The notes below the pieces were generated by a model, which saw only the letters and a program-made list of their open reading frames with translations, was not told the origin of the DNA and made no database searches. 24,172 bases of DNA from an uncultured Bacteriovorax sp. (GTDB taxonomy: Bacteria; Bdellovibrionota; Bacteriovoracia; Bacteriovoracales; Bacteriovoracaceae): positions 1 through 24,172 of the forward strand of contig CAMLRB010000024.1 in NCBI GenBank assembly GCA_946482295.1. The letters run 5' to 3'. A program made the translations under genes and the position numbers. Positions 8,610-17,333 of this stretch are shown here, piece after piece (positions within the stretch are counted from its first letter, which is position 1; each line of letters begins with the position of its first letter).

Positions 8610-10204
8610 TGTTTTACCTTCAGACTGTATTCGACCATCTTCTCTTTTGAGATACTCATTTTTTCTTCTTCAGAAAAACCGTTGTCAGTTGGAAAGTATG
8701 GATCAGAAGATGATATCGCGACTGTCGTTCTTTGAAAGTTGGCCGTGTTTGAAGGGAATGGATAAGTCGTTTTCACAACCGGGCCTTTCAATTCAAATGA
8801 CATTTTTCCAGTCCACTCATCAAGTGGAACTGCCTTATTCATCAGTGAAGGATCGATGACATATTTTACAATTCTTCCATCGGCTTCTTTAATATCAAAA
8901 GCAGGGGCCACATGGTAGTCCCAAAAGCCATCCAATCCAGGAGCTCCAATTTTTCCTCTCACCCATGCTTTTTCAACTTTATAACCCATTTCTTCAAAAC
9001 GTCTGGCCATAAGATGAGCACGGGCATAACAGCCATCTTCAACATAAGCAAAAGGGAGATCTTTCATATTCAGTGCTTTTTGAAAAAGATCTTGGACTTC
9101 CTGAGGAGAAATCGCTTTGGGTGCGCTTTTAGCTCCTGAGAGTTTATCAATTTTAGAAATTGAACCAACAGCACTATTGTGCAGAATTTTGTTACCGTAG
9201 TAACAACCTAACTGCTCAGCATTTTTTCTGTCAGTGTAAAATGAAAATATGTTTCCATTGATCATCGTTATATATTCAACGAGATCAGCTTTAATCATCT
9301 CATCTTGCATGTTTTTGGAAATTTTTTTCTTTTGATCAAATAGTTGAGTCACAGAACCTGTGCAAGAGGCCTCAGTTGGATTTTCATCGTCAAAAACATT
9401 TTGACTGAGGTAATTGAAACTCGATTGACTTTCTTTAAAGGGAGCTGGAACGAAGAGTCTATTTTCTAATCCATTTCCTTCCGGCATAAGTCCGAATGAT
9501 TCATTTAAACTCGCTTGCTCTTCTAAGCTTAAATTCTCTCTCGTCAGTATTGAAAAATTGTTTTGGGAGAGGGCCTTGAAATTTTGCAGATCGAGTTTGG
9601 CCTGCCCTTTGTTCATCCGGAGAACATGCGGAGGAACAAATGAGTTCATTGGGTTTGGAAGATAGGCCAGAATTTTCTCATCAGCACTCATTCCTTTGCA
9701 TTCGAAATATTCACATTGGGCCGATTGATCTTTTGATTGACCACGAGAACAATTGTAAGTTTCCTGTCCGTTGAGCTGCAGCTTTAATTTATTTTGTTTA
9801 TCAAGACCACCCCGATTAATGGTGGATTGAGCTGTATTCATCAATCCCTTCAAAGCTGGATCTTTGAATTCTGAAAAGTGAATTTGGGCAAGATCCGCTA
9901 AACTCTTTTGATCTGTTTCTCCAATCGCAGAAAAATTGAAATCCAATGTAGCTTTTTTCTCAAACAAAATCCGCATGCCATCTATTACTTTTGAAACACT
10001 ATAAATTTGGATTTTATTTTGATCAGATGAAAGTGCCACATATTCATGCCCATTTTTTTTGACAAAAACTTCTCGCCCATTCACTGAACATTGAAAATAA
10101 GCATCTTCCTTTTTTGGGCAATTATAACTTTTAGAATCGATATCGATCATCGCTGCATTTAAAGTCGAAGCAAGCAGGAATGATAAGAGAATTAAGAGCT
10201 TCAT
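8606..10204 (-). CDS. Secreted protein-glutaminase-like enzyme (protein-glutamine deamidase fold)
   Basis: A 532-aa exported protein. The start at MKLLILLSFLLASTLNA gives a signal peptide and is preceded by AGGA six bases upstream; the open frame 22 codons further up has no such support. The C-terminal domain (about 370-480) carries DGCYARAH (Cys392), WDYHVAP (His431) and YVIDPSL (Asp451). This is the Cys-His-Asp triad pattern of Chryseobacterium protein-glutaminase, which hydrolyses side-chain amides of glutamine residues in proteins. The long N-terminal region of about 340 residues, rich in Cys, resembles no domain I know and could be a pro-region or targeting part. It sits 2 nt after the S51 gene and overlaps the next small gene. 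Activity is inferred from motifs. Confidence 0.72.
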   Translation of the reverse strand: MKLLILLSFLLASTLNAAMIDIDSKSYNCPKKEDAYFQCSVNGREVFVKKNGHEYVALSSDQNKIQIYSVSKVIDGMRILFEKKATLDFNFSAIGETDQKSLADLAQIHFSEFKDPALKGLMNTAQSTINRGGLDKQNKLKLQLNGQETYNCSRGQSKDQSAQCEYFECKGMSADEKILAYLPNPMNSFVPPHVLRMNKGQAKLDLQNFKALSQNNFSILTRENLSLEEQASLNESFGLMPEGNGLENRLFVPAPFKESQSSFNYLSQNVFDDENPTEASCTGSVTQLFDQKKKISKNMQDEMIKADLVEYITMINGNIFSFYTDRKNAEQLGCYYGNKILHNSAVGSISKIDKLSGAKSAPKAISPQEVQDLFQKALNMKDLPFAYVEDGCYARAHLMARRFEEMGYKVEKAWVRGKIGAPGLDGFWDYHVAPAFDIKEADGRIVKYVIDPSLMNKAVPLDEWTGKMSFELKGPVVKTTYPFPSNTANFQRTTVAISSSDPYFPTDNGFSEEEKMSISKEKMVEYSLKVKQ

Positions 10205-10206
10205 TG

Positions 10207-10881
10207 TTATCCTAGATAGCTGGAGATGGTCAGTTTCTTTCCTTGATGGAAGACATGGCTTTTTCCACAAAAAGAAATACGACCATTCTCAACGATAATA
10301 CCTCCCCCATCAGCGCAAGCATAGAGTGGCAGTTTTGATTTTTTTGAATGGTGGAGTAATTCAGCATCATATCTTTTTGAGTTTTTATAATGAGGAAAGA
10401 ATTCAAAATTCACGACCCGCATAGCTGATAGATTTTTCATTTCCCATGGATTTTCATCCCGATCAAAGTGAGGAAATGTAGCTGTATGCACGTGAGGAGT
10501 AAGAACAATTGCACCTGCGGAAAGGCCGCAAAGGACTCCGCCTCTTTCCAGAAAGCGAGCGAAGTGTTCGAACATCTTATTCTTTTTAAGGTATTTCAAA
10601 AAATAAAAAGTATTTCCGCCACCTAAAAAAATGAGATCACTTTTTAAAACTTCTGTCAGCATTGTTTTTGTAAAGGGAATATCAACACAGAAATGCATGA
10701 ATCGCTGAACGCCGAGCTTTGAAAACTCTTCAACGAAAAACTTGAAATCATCTTCAGCATCGTAAGAACTGGATGGTATAAAAGTAAGTTTGGGGACATC
10801 GGCCCCGGTCAACTCGAGTGCGCGTTGGTTGAGGTATCGATTCTCCTCTTCACCACCGCCAGAGTAAAGGACTAATTTCAT
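10207..10881 (-). CDS. Peptidase E-like protein (family S51, class I glutamine amidotransferase fold)
   Basis: A 224-aa cytoplasmic protein of the S51 (alpha-aspartyl dipeptidase/cyanophycinase) superfamily. Visible motifs are the N-terminal strand LVLYSGGG, FIPSSSYD (34-41), FLGGGNT (85-91), the nucleophile elbow GLSAGA with Ser121, and FFPHY (His164). PepE of Salmonella is about 230 aa and uses a Ser in the same elbow, cleaving dipeptides with N-terminal Asp. Substrate specificity cannot be read here. Its ATG overlaps the stop of the SelO-like gene (ATGA), and the next gene starts 2 nt after its stop, so it is mid-operon. Confidence 0.8.
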   Translation of the reverse strand: MKLVLYSGGGEEENRYLNQRALELTGADVPKLTFIPSSSYDAEDDFKFFVEEFSKLGVQRFMHFCVDIPFTKTMLTEVLKSDLIFLGGGNTFYFLKYLKKNKMFEHFARFLERGGVLCGLSAGAIVLTPHVHTATFPHFDRDENPWEMKNLSAMRVVNFEFFPHYKNSKRYDAELLHHSKKSKLPLYACADGGGIIVENGRISFCGKSHVFHQGKKLTISSYLG

Positions 10882-12725
10882 ATTCCGTCTCTAAACTCTC
10901 GCACGATTTGCAACATCCCTTTTACGAGACGGGATTGCTCTTTTTCAGTCTCAAAGTTTGAAGGACGGGCCGCTTTATCTGGATTGAGATTTTGATAATC
11001 AGTAAATTCTTTTAAAATTTCTGAAATCTCTTCTGCAGTAAGTTTTGGTCTTTTGTTCATAACTTTTTGAACAATTGTCGTGATTGAATCCCCTGTCACG
11101 CGATCATATTTGTTAATAACAGAAGAGCGCATCGAAACATCCAGAAGGACTTTCTCTACCGGCATCTTGTGTTTAGCCGCCACTTTTGAGAGAAGTTTTA
11201 CATAATTTTTCTGGAAACTTCTAATTTTCATATCACGACGAAGTGATCGTTTAAGGTCGGCCTTTGTAGCATAACTTGATTTAATAATGTCTAAGAATTC
11301 CTCTTCTTTAAGAAATGAGTCCACTCCTCTTGAGAGCATGAGTTGTGGAAGTTCTCTTAAAATATCGCGCATGCAGAAGATAGCATTCCAGTTAATTCCA
11401 TCTGGGACTTTTTGTGGACCTTTTACCGATTTTGCCATTTCAAAATACGTAAAATCATCTCTGAATTCTTCAATATCTTTTCGACAATTCTCTAATAAAA
11501 AGTCCGTGTACTTCTGATTGAAACCGATTTTCATCAAGATATTTCTATTTTTATAATCAAAAAAACGTTTATCAAATGATTGAAGTGAGTGATGATTTTT
11601 GAAGTCCTCAATTGATCTCTTCTTCTCATTTTTAATATAGTCAACAATTTGAGCAAACGTTTGGACAATATAGCGGGCCTTTTGTTTTTGCTCTTTAATC
11701 GATGTTGACCAACGTTGAACATCATCGTAACGATATTCATGGTGGTAGAGACCGAACTGTCTCACCGAACCATAGTCGATGATTCCCCCATCCATCAGAA
11801 TGTTGTCTCCATCCCAGTCTAACCAACAGAAGATATACTGATCTTCAAAGTTAGCTGCCATTTCTGCAAACGTTTCAACAACCTGTCCGAGGAAAAAGTC
11901 ATAAAGACTTTTCGCTTCTTTCGGTGGGTTCAAGTAAACCTTATTTTTTACCTGACGATCGATGTAATAATCGACAATACGTTTTAAAGTAGGAAGGTTG
12001 TTTTGTTTTAAGTGATTAAACATGTGCGAGGGACGAAGAAGATTTTCATGCACGCGAACGTTAATCGCTAAACCTTTTTGAAATTCAATTATGGCGAGAA
12101 CTCTTTCCGTCTCTAATCCATTTTTTGCCAATACTTCGCTGAAAAAGAGCGAACTTAACCCTTCGTCTTTTTCAGAGTAACCACAACCGTAAGAAACTGT
12201 AGGATCACCTGTTTGATAGAATTTCTTATTGATGTTGCTTGCAGGACTTAAGCGAGTCGCACCAGTACCACAGCTTGAGACATCCCATGTTTTTGTGCCT
12301 TTTTTAATTTGCCCATTCCAGATACTGCGACCATCTCCAGATGTTGTCCCCTTCTTGCATGGGTGTTGCAACTGAAGATAACGAGTGGCCATGTAAGTAT
12401 TTGGTCTGATCTCTTCTTTGGGAAAATTGAAATTGTTTTCAATATCGTATTCGTTGATGATGACAATACTGAATGTATTGAGGATTTCGTTTTTAAGTTC
12501 TGGTGTGAGTTCGTTGGGATGATTTTCTGGAATGAGTCCTACTTCGCGAGCGAGATCAAAGTTAAAAAAAGCGACTTGTCCGCCATGCCTCGTTCGAACT
12601 TGATATTCGACAACCGCCTCCGGAACAATTTTCTTGAGCGGGTGATTGCCGTCAATTTCTTTGAATTTGGTGTAGGTTAAAGTTTCTTTCGATGGTCTTG
12701 ACTCTTTTAATTTTGTATTTCCCAT
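10878..12725 (-). CDS. Divergent SelO/YdiU-family protein (pseudokinase fold, putative protein AMPylator)
   Basis: A 615-aa protein that I assign to the SelO (YdiU, UPF0061) family from ordered motifs: GDGR at 130-133, WDVSSCGTGATR at 147-158 (family: WDLxLKGAGxTPYSR), DEG-x3-FFSE at 187-196 (family: REF-x2-SE), LETERVLAI, VRVHENLLRPSHM-x-NHL (223-238, family RVAPSHIRFGHFE), and the catalytic-loop region LDWDGDN (302-308) followed by IIDYGS (Asp317, family IDYGPFGF). SelO enzymes transfer AMP to hydroxyl side chains. The Lys of the LKGAG motif appears to be Cys152 here, so activity is uncertain. The C-terminal half is charged and helical. No clear ribosome-binding site precedes the ATG. A minus-strand TTGAGG-17-TATTTT about 70 nt upstream of the start is a weak promoter candidate. 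First gene of a four-gene operon. Confidence 0.72.
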   Translation of the reverse strand: MGNTKLKESRPSKETLTYTKFKEIDGNHPLKKIVPEAVVEYQVRTRHGGQVAFFNFDLAREVGLIPENHPNELTPELKNEILNTFSIVIINEYDIENNFNFPKEEIRPNTYMATRYLQLQHPCKKGTTSGDGRSIWNGQIKKGTKTWDVSSCGTGATRLSPASNINKKFYQTGDPTVSYGCGYSEKDEGLSSLFFSEVLAKNGLETERVLAIIEFQKGLAINVRVHENLLRPSHMFNHLKQNNLPTLKRIVDYYIDRQVKNKVYLNPPKEAKSLYDFFLGQVVETFAEMAANFEDQYIFCWLDWDGDNILMDGGIIDYGSVRQFGLYHHEYRYDDVQRWSTSIKEQKQKARYIVQTFAQIVDYIKNEKKRSIEDFKNHHSLQSFDKRFFDYKNRNILMKIGFNQKYTDFLLENCRKDIEEFRDDFTYFEMAKSVKGPQKVPDGINWNAIFCMRDILRELPQLMLSRGVDSFLKEEEFLDIIKSSYATKADLKRSLRRDMKIRSFQKNYVKLLSKVAAKHKMPVEKVLLDVSMRSSVINKYDRVTGDSITTIVQKVMNKRPKLTAEEISEILKEFTDYQNLNPDKAARPSNFETEKEQSRLVKGMLQIVREFRDGI

Positions 12726-12887
12726 AAGGCTATTTTCAGGGATTCCGATAAAATTTAAAGAGGAAAATAGTACTAGGCAGTTCTTGCCTCAACCCAATGA
12801 AGGAAAGATGGTCGTTTTTAAAATAATTTAACCTTCATTTTGCTCCTGACGATACCCTTTGCGAAACAACTTTTCCCTGAGAGTATG

Positions 12888-13424
12888 ATGAATTTTAAAA
12901 CGCTAATTTGCCTCCTTCCATTGGCACTGACTGTATCTTGCTCAACGATAGATAAAAAAGACTGCCAAATAGATATGCATGAACTAGGCCTTCGTCATGG
13001 TCGTACAGGAAGCCCTAAAATTTACACCGACCAAATTAGAAACGTCTGTTCTTATATGGGCCCAAAACTCGATCTGGAGCAATATGAGCTAGGCTTTAAA
13101 AGAGGCTGGGAAGAATATTGCAAACCTGTTAATGCATTGGCCTTAGGTAAAGCAGATGATATGTATGCAAGCTTTTGCCCTACTCAAAAAGAGCCAATTT
13201 TTAGAGAAAAATTTCTTATTGGAAAACAAATTCATGAACTACGCGATCAAGAGAGCGAATTGGCAGAAGAATTAGAGAAGCTCAAAGAAGAAACTGAATT
13301 CGATAGCGAACACCAACTAACACTTAAAAGAACAGAAAAAGAATTAACGGATCTTCGTAAGCAGATTCAAAACTTGGAAATTGAAGGGCTCAAAGATACT
13401 CTCACCCTCATCAATCTTCTTTAA
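12888..13424 (+). CDS. DUF2799-type putative lipoprotein with C-terminal coiled coil
   Basis: A 178-aa exported protein. The N-terminus MNFKTLICLLPLALTVSC is a signal peptide ending in a relaxed lipobox with a Cys at residue 18. The body shows the DUF2799 pattern of two similar halves: LGLRHGRTG...C, then Y-x2-GFKRGWEEYC-x2-VNALALGKAD-x2-Y-x4-CP. The last 60 residues are heptad-like and charged (about 118-170), a probable coiled coil. Two adjacent ATGs are possible, at 12885 and 12888; GAG lies at a better distance from the second. A TTG start at 12840 is also open but unsupported. Function of the family is unknown; an envelope role is likely. The stop codon interlocks with that of the convergent rlmI-like gene. 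Confidence 0.72.
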   Translation: MNFKTLICLLPLALTVSCSTIDKKDCQIDMHELGLRHGRTGSPKIYTDQIRNVCSYMGPKLDLEQYELGFKRGWEEYCKPVNALALGKADDMYASFCPTQKEPIFREKFLIGKQIHELRDQESELAEELEKLKEETEFDSEHQLTLKRTEKELTDLRKQIQNLEIEGLKDTLTLINLL

Positions 13425-14635
13425 TCCACTCTGAACAAAGCAAATTTCAGGTAACGAAGTTCTTCCATAGCGAGGGGATAGGGATGATCAAATGGTTGAC
13501 CACCAAGATACACTAAAGTGCCACGCTTTCGGCATTTCGAAAAAGCTTCCCGACAAATATCCAAAAACATTTCCGTGCTAATGTGGCTCGAACACGAACT
13601 TGCTGCAAATAGCCCTCCCCCATTAACGAGCTTGAGAGAGCTTGCAAAAACTTTAATGTAAGCTGCATTGGCCGCTTCAACCGCTTTTTGGTTAGGTGCA
13701 AAGCTCGGAGGATCAGTGATAACGAGATCCCACTTACGTTTGAGCTTTATTTGTTCATCTATGTAAAGAAAAGCATCAGCAGCTATAGCATGATGAGGTG
13801 TTTTTAGATTATTAACTTCAAAGTTTCTTTCAGCAGCTGCAATCGCGGCCTTCGCAATATCTACACTCGTCACTTCCGTTGCACCTCCGTGAGCGGCAAA
13901 GAGTGAAAATCCCCCAGTGTAACTAAAAAGGTTGAGCACCGTTTTATCTTTTGCGAATTGACCAATGAGTTTGCGATTGTCACGCTGATCGAGGAAGAAT
14001 CCAGTTTTTGCAGCATCTCTTACGTTGCTTGCGAACACACAACCATTTTCTTTGAATAGTACTTCCGCTGGAAGAGTTCCAATGATGTCGTCGCCTTTAA
14101 CTTCAACATCGTTGCGTCTTTTAAGGTAGACATTTTTAATAAAAGGAAATTCTTTTTGAAGTCTTTCACCGATTGCAAGGTGATTGTAGAAACTCTCACA
14201 GACCTGGTGATCGTGTTTGATGACGGCCGTTTCATGATAAATATCGATGATGAGACCAGGCATGCCGTCGCCTTCGCCATTTACTAATCTAAAACTGTTA
14301 TTAGATTCACTCACAAATCCTCGACGAAGGTCGATGGCCTTTCTAAGCTGAAGATCACTCCACACTTTTAATGTATGAGGGATATCTTTTAAGCGAACAA
14401 AATTCTCTTCCGCCAGTGTAAGAACACGAAAACGAAGTTGAGTATCTGCTTGAACAAGTCCAATGGCCAAAACATCATTGCGTGACTTTAAAATGCCGAC
14501 ACCTGTTTGACCTTTCCCTTCAAAACAATCCGCAAAGATCCAGCGATGTCCGCGAAGAAGATGTTTATTCACGTCTCTGATCAGTGTGAGTTCAGAAACT
14601 TTTAGAGCATCAACGTTTATCAATGAAGAAGTCAT
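13421..14635 (-). CDS. rlmI: Class I SAM-dependent rRNA methyltransferase, RlmI-like
   Basis: A 404-aa protein of the RlmI family (COG1092), whose E. coli member makes m5C1962 in 23S rRNA. An N-terminal PUA-like domain (about 10-85, with HLLRGHRWIFADCF) is followed by the methyltransferase domain. Motifs are TGFFLDQRDNR at 211-221, the SAM-binding NLFSYTGGFS at 235-244, TDPPSFAPN at 307-315, and SSCSSH at 346-351, which holds the Cys typical of m5C enzymes. Length fits the family (E. coli RlmI 396 aa). The start overlaps the stop of the EamA gene by ATGA. It is the third gene of an operon with speE. The exact target nucleotide is inferred from family only. Confidence 0.85.
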   Translation of the reverse strand: MTSSLINVDALKVSELTLIRDVNKHLLRGHRWIFADCFEGKGQTGVGILKSRNDVLAIGLVQADTQLRFRVLTLAEENFVRLKDIPHTLKVWSDLQLRKAIDLRRGFVSESNNSFRLVNGEGDGMPGLIIDIYHETAVIKHDHQVCESFYNHLAIGERLQKEFPFIKNVYLKRRNDVEVKGDDIIGTLPAEVLFKENGCVFASNVRDAAKTGFFLDQRDNRKLIGQFAKDKTVLNLFSYTGGFSLFAAHGGATEVTSVDIAKAAIAAAERNFEVNNLKTPHHAIAADAFLYIDEQIKLKRKWDLVITDPPSFAPNQKAVEAANAAYIKVFASSLKLVNGGGLFAASSCSSHISTEMFLDICREAFSKCRKRGTLVYLGGQPFDHPYPLAMEELRYLKFALFRVD

Positions 14636-15486
14636 ACATTTTTCCCGGGCAATTTAAGAGTATTAAGGAGGGCTGCAACTAAAATAATCAGCCCACCAAT
14701 TTGTTGTTTAAGCGAGAGTTCTTCGCCGATAAGAAAATGCGAAAGAAGCATCGCCGCTGGAGTTATTAAATAATAAAGAACTCCCGAAGTCGTGGTGGGA
14801 ATTCTCGAGGTCACTCTCGTCCATAGCGAATGGGCGATGAATGTGCCAAGGACCGCTAGAAAAACAAGGGCCCACCAATCAGTGCTAGCAAGACTCTCCC
14901 ACTCTGTTTGTTGAATGAGAAAGAGATAACCAACCATCGCCACACCAAACTGAGCGAAGATGCGGGTCTCTTGAGAAAACTCATGCGACTTCTGAAGCAT
15001 TATGGGAATGATGGCATAAAAAGAAGCACTGATGAGAGCTAACATTAATCCCAATGTTGTGTTGTTTGAAAAATCCCAACTGGGAATGACCAGGGACACA
15101 CCGATAAGAATGAACAAAAGGCAGATAATGTTTTTAGCGCGGACGTGATAACCCAGAAAAAGTGAACCGTAGAAAATAAGCTGAACACCGTAGGTGGCCA
15201 TTCCAAGAACACAAATAGATGGTCCTGAGACTTTGATGGAAAACGTGTAAGTCAGCCAATGACCGATGAAGGCCATCCCGATCACGATGAGTTTCCAAAC
15301 TGATTTACGCTCTCCCCTTAAAAAGAGAGAGCGCCATTCAATTTTATTTCGGTATACAAGGCCGATCATGGCCGTTGCGACTACTAGACGAAAGAGTCCG
15401 ATCGTGAACGGATTTGCGGTCGTGAATTTAACTGCCACGGGCACAAAAGCGAAAATGATGATGGCAATGGCCGCATCTATAGGCAT
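14632..15486 (-). CDS. EamA-family (DMT superfamily) transporter
   Basis: A 284-aa inner-membrane protein with about ten hydrophobic segments arranged as two EamA repeats (about 1-130 and 140-280), the usual size and layout of RhaT/YdcZ-like drug/metabolite transporters. The second repeat contains GVLYYLITPAAMLLSHFLIGE, a typical EamA helix pattern. The first helix begins at the N-terminus, so a few residues may be missing from the call. The start lies 9 nt after the speE stop, with no obvious ribosome-binding site in the A/T-rich gap, so it probably depends on coupling. The substrate cannot be predicted; polyamine or SAM-related export is only a guess from its neighbours. Confidence 0.85.
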   Translation of the reverse strand: MPIDAAIAIIIFAFVPVAVKFTTANPFTIGLFRLVVATAMIGLVYRNKIEWRSLFLRGERKSVWKLIVIGMAFIGHWLTYTFSIKVSGPSICVLGMATYGVQLIFYGSLFLGYHVRAKNIICLLFILIGVSLVIPSWDFSNNTTLGLMLALISASFYAIIPIMLQKSHEFSQETRIFAQFGVAMVGYLFLIQQTEWESLASTDWWALVFLAVLGTFIAHSLWTRVTSRIPTTTSGVLYYLITPAAMLLSHFLIGEELSLKQQIGGLIILVAALLNTLKLPGKNV

Positions 15487-15495
15487 TTTATTTTT

Positions 15496-16389
15496 TTAAC
15501 AACCGGTCACTTTCTTGTGAATATTGGAAATGTTGAAAGCTCCACGGTGCCAATCCATATTGTACCATTTTAAAGATTTCTCAAGCTCTTTCATCATCGG
15601 AATTTTCTTTTCGTTAAGCTCAGTTGGGATGAGACCTTTCGAGGCGTAAGCGAATGTCCAGAAGACTCCTGGATAAATGAGCATTGGACCAGTAAACGAT
15701 TTTACAACCGGGTACACTGAACGAAGATTATCGTAGAACGACTTAATTCCATATTCATCGTAGAATGGGTTTTCAGTTTGGGCCATCATGATTCCTTTAT
15801 CGGTAAGGGCCTCATAAACGTGTCCGTAGAATTCTTTTGTGAAGAGACCTGCGGCAAAGTCTTCGGGGTCTGTTGAATCGATAATGATGACATCAAAAAA
15901 GTTTTTGTGATTTTTGATGTATTCAACGCCATCTTGAGGAAGAACGTTTACTCGTTTGTCAGATAGCCCTGAAGTGCAGTCAGGAAAATATTTTTTTGAA
16001 ACTTCGATAACTCGCTCGTCGATTTCGACAAGGTCAATACGTTCGATTTCTGGGTGTTTCACGTATTCGCGAACGATTCCGCCATCTCCCCCACCGATAA
16101 TCAGAACGTTTTTGATACCCGGGTGAACCATTGAAGGAATGTGTCCCATAACTTCGTGATAAACGAATTCATCATGATCTGAAACCATCGTTTTACCGTC
16201 CAAAAGAAGCAATCTTCCTACGCCATGAGTGTCGAGAACATCGATCTTTTGGTATTGGCTTTTCTCTGAGTGCAAAACGGATTTTATTTTAAATGAAGTC
16301 GCCACGTTTTTATGAAAATAGCGTTCAGAGTACCAGCCATTTTCAATGAGCAATTCATTAGGATTTTTTTGTGTAAGTTGATCAGTCAT
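15496..16389 (-). CDS. speE: Polyamine aminopropyltransferase (spermidine synthase)
   Basis: Transfers an aminopropyl group from decarboxylated S-adenosylmethionine to putrescine to give spermidine. The 297-aa protein shows the family signatures: LDGKTMVSDHDEFVYHEVMGH at about 63-83, the SAM-type loop GGGDGG at 99-104, LVEID (120-124), and IIIDSTDP at 168-175, whose Asp residues bind the amine. The ATG has GGAG four bases upstream. It heads an operon with an EamA transporter and an rlmI-like gene, and is divergent from speD, which makes its co-substrate. Confidence 0.95.
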   Translation of the reverse strand: MTDQLTQKNPNELLIENGWYSERYFHKNVATSFKIKSVLHSEKSQYQKIDVLDTHGVGRLLLLDGKTMVSDHDEFVYHEVMGHIPSMVHPGIKNVLIIGGGDGGIVREYVKHPEIERIDLVEIDERVIEVSKKYFPDCTSGLSDKRVNVLPQDGVEYIKNHKNFFDVIIIDSTDPEDFAAGLFTKEFYGHVYEALTDKGIMMAQTENPFYDEYGIKSFYDNLRSVYPVVKSFTGPMLIYPGVFWTFAYASKGLIPTELNEKKIPMMKELEKSLKWYNMDWHRGAFNISNIHKKVTGC

Positions 16390-16460
16390 AACTCTCCAAT
16401 AGTGCGTTCATTTATCGCTATTTATCCACCTTAAATGGTCCCTTTTTTCAAAGATTTCAT

Positions 16461-16484
16461 TGTCACTTGGTGCATTCTGTGACA
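16461..16484. promoter_or_regulatory. Inverted repeat in the speE/speD divergent gap (possible operator)
   Basis: TGTCAC-N12-GTGACA is a perfect 6-bp dyad near the middle of the 155-bp gap between the two divergent polyamine genes. It does not match the CRP or FNR consensus. It may bind a regulator common to both genes, but arms this short can occur by chance. Confidence 0.25.
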
Positions 16485-16544
16485 CATAGATAGTTCGACC
16501 TTCAAAGTTAGTAAACAGTTATTTTAGTAAGGAAATCGCAGAGT

Positions 16545-17324
16545 ATGTTCCAGTCAAAAATCGCACCGAATGAAAGAATTAAAATCTCAGGGTTCAACAA
16601 CCTCACTAAGATTTTGAGTTTTAATCTCTACGACTTTTGCATTGCTTTAAATGACGAGCAGAAGGCCCAATACGTGAATTACATTCACGAAAAATACAAT
16701 GCCAACCGTATCGCTGAAATCTCGAAAAAAATCGTAGAAATCATAGAAGCTAATATCCTTGCCGTATCTGTTCAAGACTACGATCCAGTCGGAGCTTCGA
16801 CTATGGTTCTTATGTCAGACATTAAAGGCGGCGGAGAGCCGATTCCAAGCGTTCAAGTAAGTGCTCACTTAGATAAATCGCACATCACTTCTCACACGTA
16901 TCCAGATGCTTCTGATCCGGAAGGCATTTGTACTTTCCGTGTTGATATCGACGTAGCAACTTGTGGAGAGATCATTCCACTAAATGCAATTAACTATCTT
17001 TTTGAATCTTTCGAATGTGACGTTGTTTACGTCGACTATGTTGTTCGGGGATATGCACGCCTGGAAAATGGAAACAAAATCTACAACGATCAACAGTTCA
17101 ACTCGATTCAAGATTTCATCAAACCTGAAATCAAAGAAACATTCCAGTTGATCTCAGACATCAACATGCCTCAAAACAACATCTGGCAATCGAAGTTTCT
17201 TGTTAAAGAAACTAAACCAGAAAATTATCTCTTAAACGCAAAAGACATCAATCATCCGGATCTTCCAAAAAAGATGGAACTTCTGAAAAAAGAAATGATT
17301 GAAGTCTACCACATGATTCACTAA
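16545..17324 (+). CDS. speD: S-adenosylmethionine decarboxylase proenzyme (E. coli type)
   Basis: Decarboxylates S-adenosylmethionine to supply aminopropyl groups for spermidine synthesis. The 259-aa length matches the large bacterial class (E. coli SpeD 264 aa). The self-cleavage site is visible as HLDKSHITSHTYP: cleavage between Lys111 and Ser112 would leave a pyruvoyl group on the alpha chain, and the E. coli numbering is the same. Cys140 in DVATCGE corresponds to the conserved catalytic Cys. AAGGA lies 11 nt upstream of the ATG, somewhat far, and GAG is immediately upstream. Its stop codon lies within the ribosome-binding region of srkA, 9 nt ahead of that gene. Confidence 0.96.
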   Translation: MFQSKIAPNERIKISGFNNLTKILSFNLYDFCIALNDEQKAQYVNYIHEKYNANRIAEISKKIVEIIEANILAVSVQDYDPVGASTMVLMSDIKGGGEPIPSVQVSAHLDKSHITSHTYPDASDPEGICTFRVDIDVATCGEIIPLNAINYLFESFECDVVYVDYVVRGYARLENGNKIYNDQQFNSIQDFIKPEIKETFQLISDINMPQNNIWQSKFLVKETKPENYLLNAKDINHPDLPKKMELLKKEMIEVYHMIH

Positions 17325-17333
17325 GGAAGGCCA

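Noticed and set aside
12775..12789. Small hairpin AGGCA-gttct-TGCCT upstream of the SelO-like gene
   Set aside because: Only 5 bp and no T-run on either strand; too weak to call a terminator or operator.
12840..12887. TTG start adding 16 residues to the DUF2799 lipoprotein
   Set aside because: It would place extra residues before the signal peptide and has no ribosome-binding site; the ATGs at 12885/12888 fit better.
16477..16486. CRP-like half site TGTGACAC near speD
   Set aside because: There is no second half at the CRP spacing; only the wider TGTCAC/GTGACA dyad is symmetrical.
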